DNA of 64,000 nucleotides from GCA-003244245 sp963823755 (lineage in GTDB: Bacteria; Actinomycetota; Actinomycetes; Mycobacteriales; Pseudonocardiaceae): NCBI GenBank assembly GCA_963823755.1, contig CAWGMP010000007.1:496001-560000 (forward strand), in the 5' to 3' direction. Both the position numbers and the translations under genes were made by a program. This document shows positions 63,253 through 64,000 of the stretch, piece by piece (position 1 is the first letter of the stretch; the number at the start of each line of letters is the position of its first letter). A model generated the notes under the pieces. That model saw only the letters and a program-made list of their open reading frames with translations. It was not told where the DNA came from and made no database searches.

Positions 63253-64000
63253 GCCGTCTCCCGTCCCTGCCGGTGCACCGGGTACCCGTCCGGCCAGGTC
63301 CCGGTAGCCAGGAAGCCCGCCGAGGCGACCGCCACCTCACGTATCGGCGCCTGCACCTCACCGAGCACCGTGACGTGCCCGATCTTGCGCCCGGGTCGCT
63401 CCGGCTTGGCGTACAGGTGCACCTTCGCCTGCGGGTAGCGGGCCATCAGGTGGTGCAGTCGCTCATCGATACCCATCATCGGCGGGGTGGCGGCGCCCAG
63501 CACGTTGGCCATCACACAGGCCGGGGCACGTGGCGCGGTGGACCCCAACGGGTAGTCCAGCACCGCCCGCAGATGCTGCTCGAACTGCGACGTCGCCGCA
63601 CCCTCGACGGTCCAGTGCCCGCTGTTGTGCGGTCGCATCGCCAACTCGTTCACCAGCAACCGCCCCGGTGCCGTTTCGAACAGCTCGACGGCCAGGACGC
63701 CGACTACCCCCAGCTCCTTGGCCACCCGCAGCGCCAGCTGCTGGCCGGTCAGCGCCAGTTCGGTATCCAGACCCGGAGCCGGGGCGTACACCTCGACGCA
63801 GATCCCGTCGCGCTGCACCGTCTGCACCACCGGCCACGCCGCGCCCTGCCCGAACGGTGAGCGGGCCACCAGCACGGCCAGTTCCCTGCGCATCGGTACG
63901 CATCGCTCGACCAGCAGCGGGGTGCCCGCCGCGAGCAGCTCTGCCACCAGCTGGCATGCCCGGGTGGGAGTATCGAGCATCCACAGACCCCGTCCGTCAT
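63249..64000 (-). CDS. purK: N5-carboxyaminoimidazole ribonucleotide synthase, 3' part
   Basis: About 250 C-terminal residues; the N-terminus lies beyond the right edge. The ATP-grasp active site appears as LFETAPGRLLVNELAMRPHNSGHWT and GAATSQFEQHLRA, and the last visible frame at the edge reads DGRGLWMLDT, matching the DGRGV segment in PurK. It ligates CO2 to AIR with ATP. Overlaps purE by 4 bp. Confidence 0.96.
   Translation of the reverse strand, partial: DGRGLWMLDTPTRACQLVAELLAAGTPLLVERCVPMRRELAVLVARSPFGQGAAWPVVQTVQRDGICVEVYAPAPGLDTELALTGQQLALRVAKELGVVGVLAVELFETAPGRLLVNELAMRPHNSGHWTVEGAATSQFEQHLRAVLDYPLGSTAPRAPACVMANVLGAATPPMMGIDERLHHLMARYPQAKVHLYAKPERPGRKIGHVTVLGEVQAPIREVAVASAGFLATGTWPDGYPVHRQGRETA

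Overview
The window is very GC-rich actinobacterial chromosome. Gene content and order match the Mycobacterium tuberculosis Rv3226-Rv3276 neighbourhood: SRAP peptidase, aroA, rsgA, secA, hpf, comF, lpqB-mtrB-mtrA, tmk, manA, manB, whiB2, fbiA/fbiB, manC, wbbL, rmlD, an LCP protein, a TIGR03089 protein, purE/purK. F420 biosynthesis, MtrAB, a WbbL rhamnosyltransferase and an arabinanase-like DUF4185 protein suggest an arabinogalactan-walled actinomycete, probably Pseudonocardiales or a near relative. This placement is inferred from gene content only.

Layout. 1-5.8 kb: housekeeping genes (partial SRAP, aroA, rsgA, pruA, a DUF6912-type protein, an rRNA/tRNA methyltransferase), with two long perfect hairpins abutting stop codons. 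6-18.8 kb: mostly minus strand, with an Rv3235-like protein, secA, hpf, the mtrA-mtrB-lpqB-comF signalling operon, tmk, a biotin carboxylase and a cation diffusion facilitator. 18.9-23.7 kb: mannose-phosphate genes (manA, a SIS protein, a Trm112-like protein, manB, a DUF3499 protein). 23.8-32.9 kb: a metallopeptidase-fold protein, a large membrane protein, whiB2, an M50 protease, a YihY protein, fbiA-fbiB, a Nudix protein, then an AT-rich island with a small Cys/His protein.

32.8-47.9 kb is a cell-envelope glycan block. A tight minus-strand operon (two GT4 enzymes, wbbL, manC, an AlkA-like glycosylase) diverges from a plus-strand set (GT2, a GT2-GT4 fusion, GT4, DUF4185). rmlD, an LCP ligase and a DUF574-type methyltransferase follow. 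These genes would supply GDP-mannose and dTDP-rhamnose, build lipid-linked glycans, attach them to peptidoglycan and trim arabinan.

48-53.8 kb holds a TIGR03089 protein, a lipoprotein L,D-transpeptidase, two tandem MEDS-histidine-kinase-like ATPases, a STAS anti-anti-sigma protein and a frameshifted phoU. 54.4-62.6 kb holds the most unusual element: two tail-to-tail paralogues with TIR effector, nSTAND-type NTPase, one membrane helix and 13 or 14 WD40 repeats. The second copy carries a single-base frameshift. They lie between phoU and purE and look like an acquired immune-type or conflict locus. purE and the 3' part of purK close the window.

No rRNA, tRNA, transposase, prophage or CRISPR array was recognised. 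Starts were chosen by Shine-Dalgarno sequence and conserved N-termini; many are GTG or TTG.
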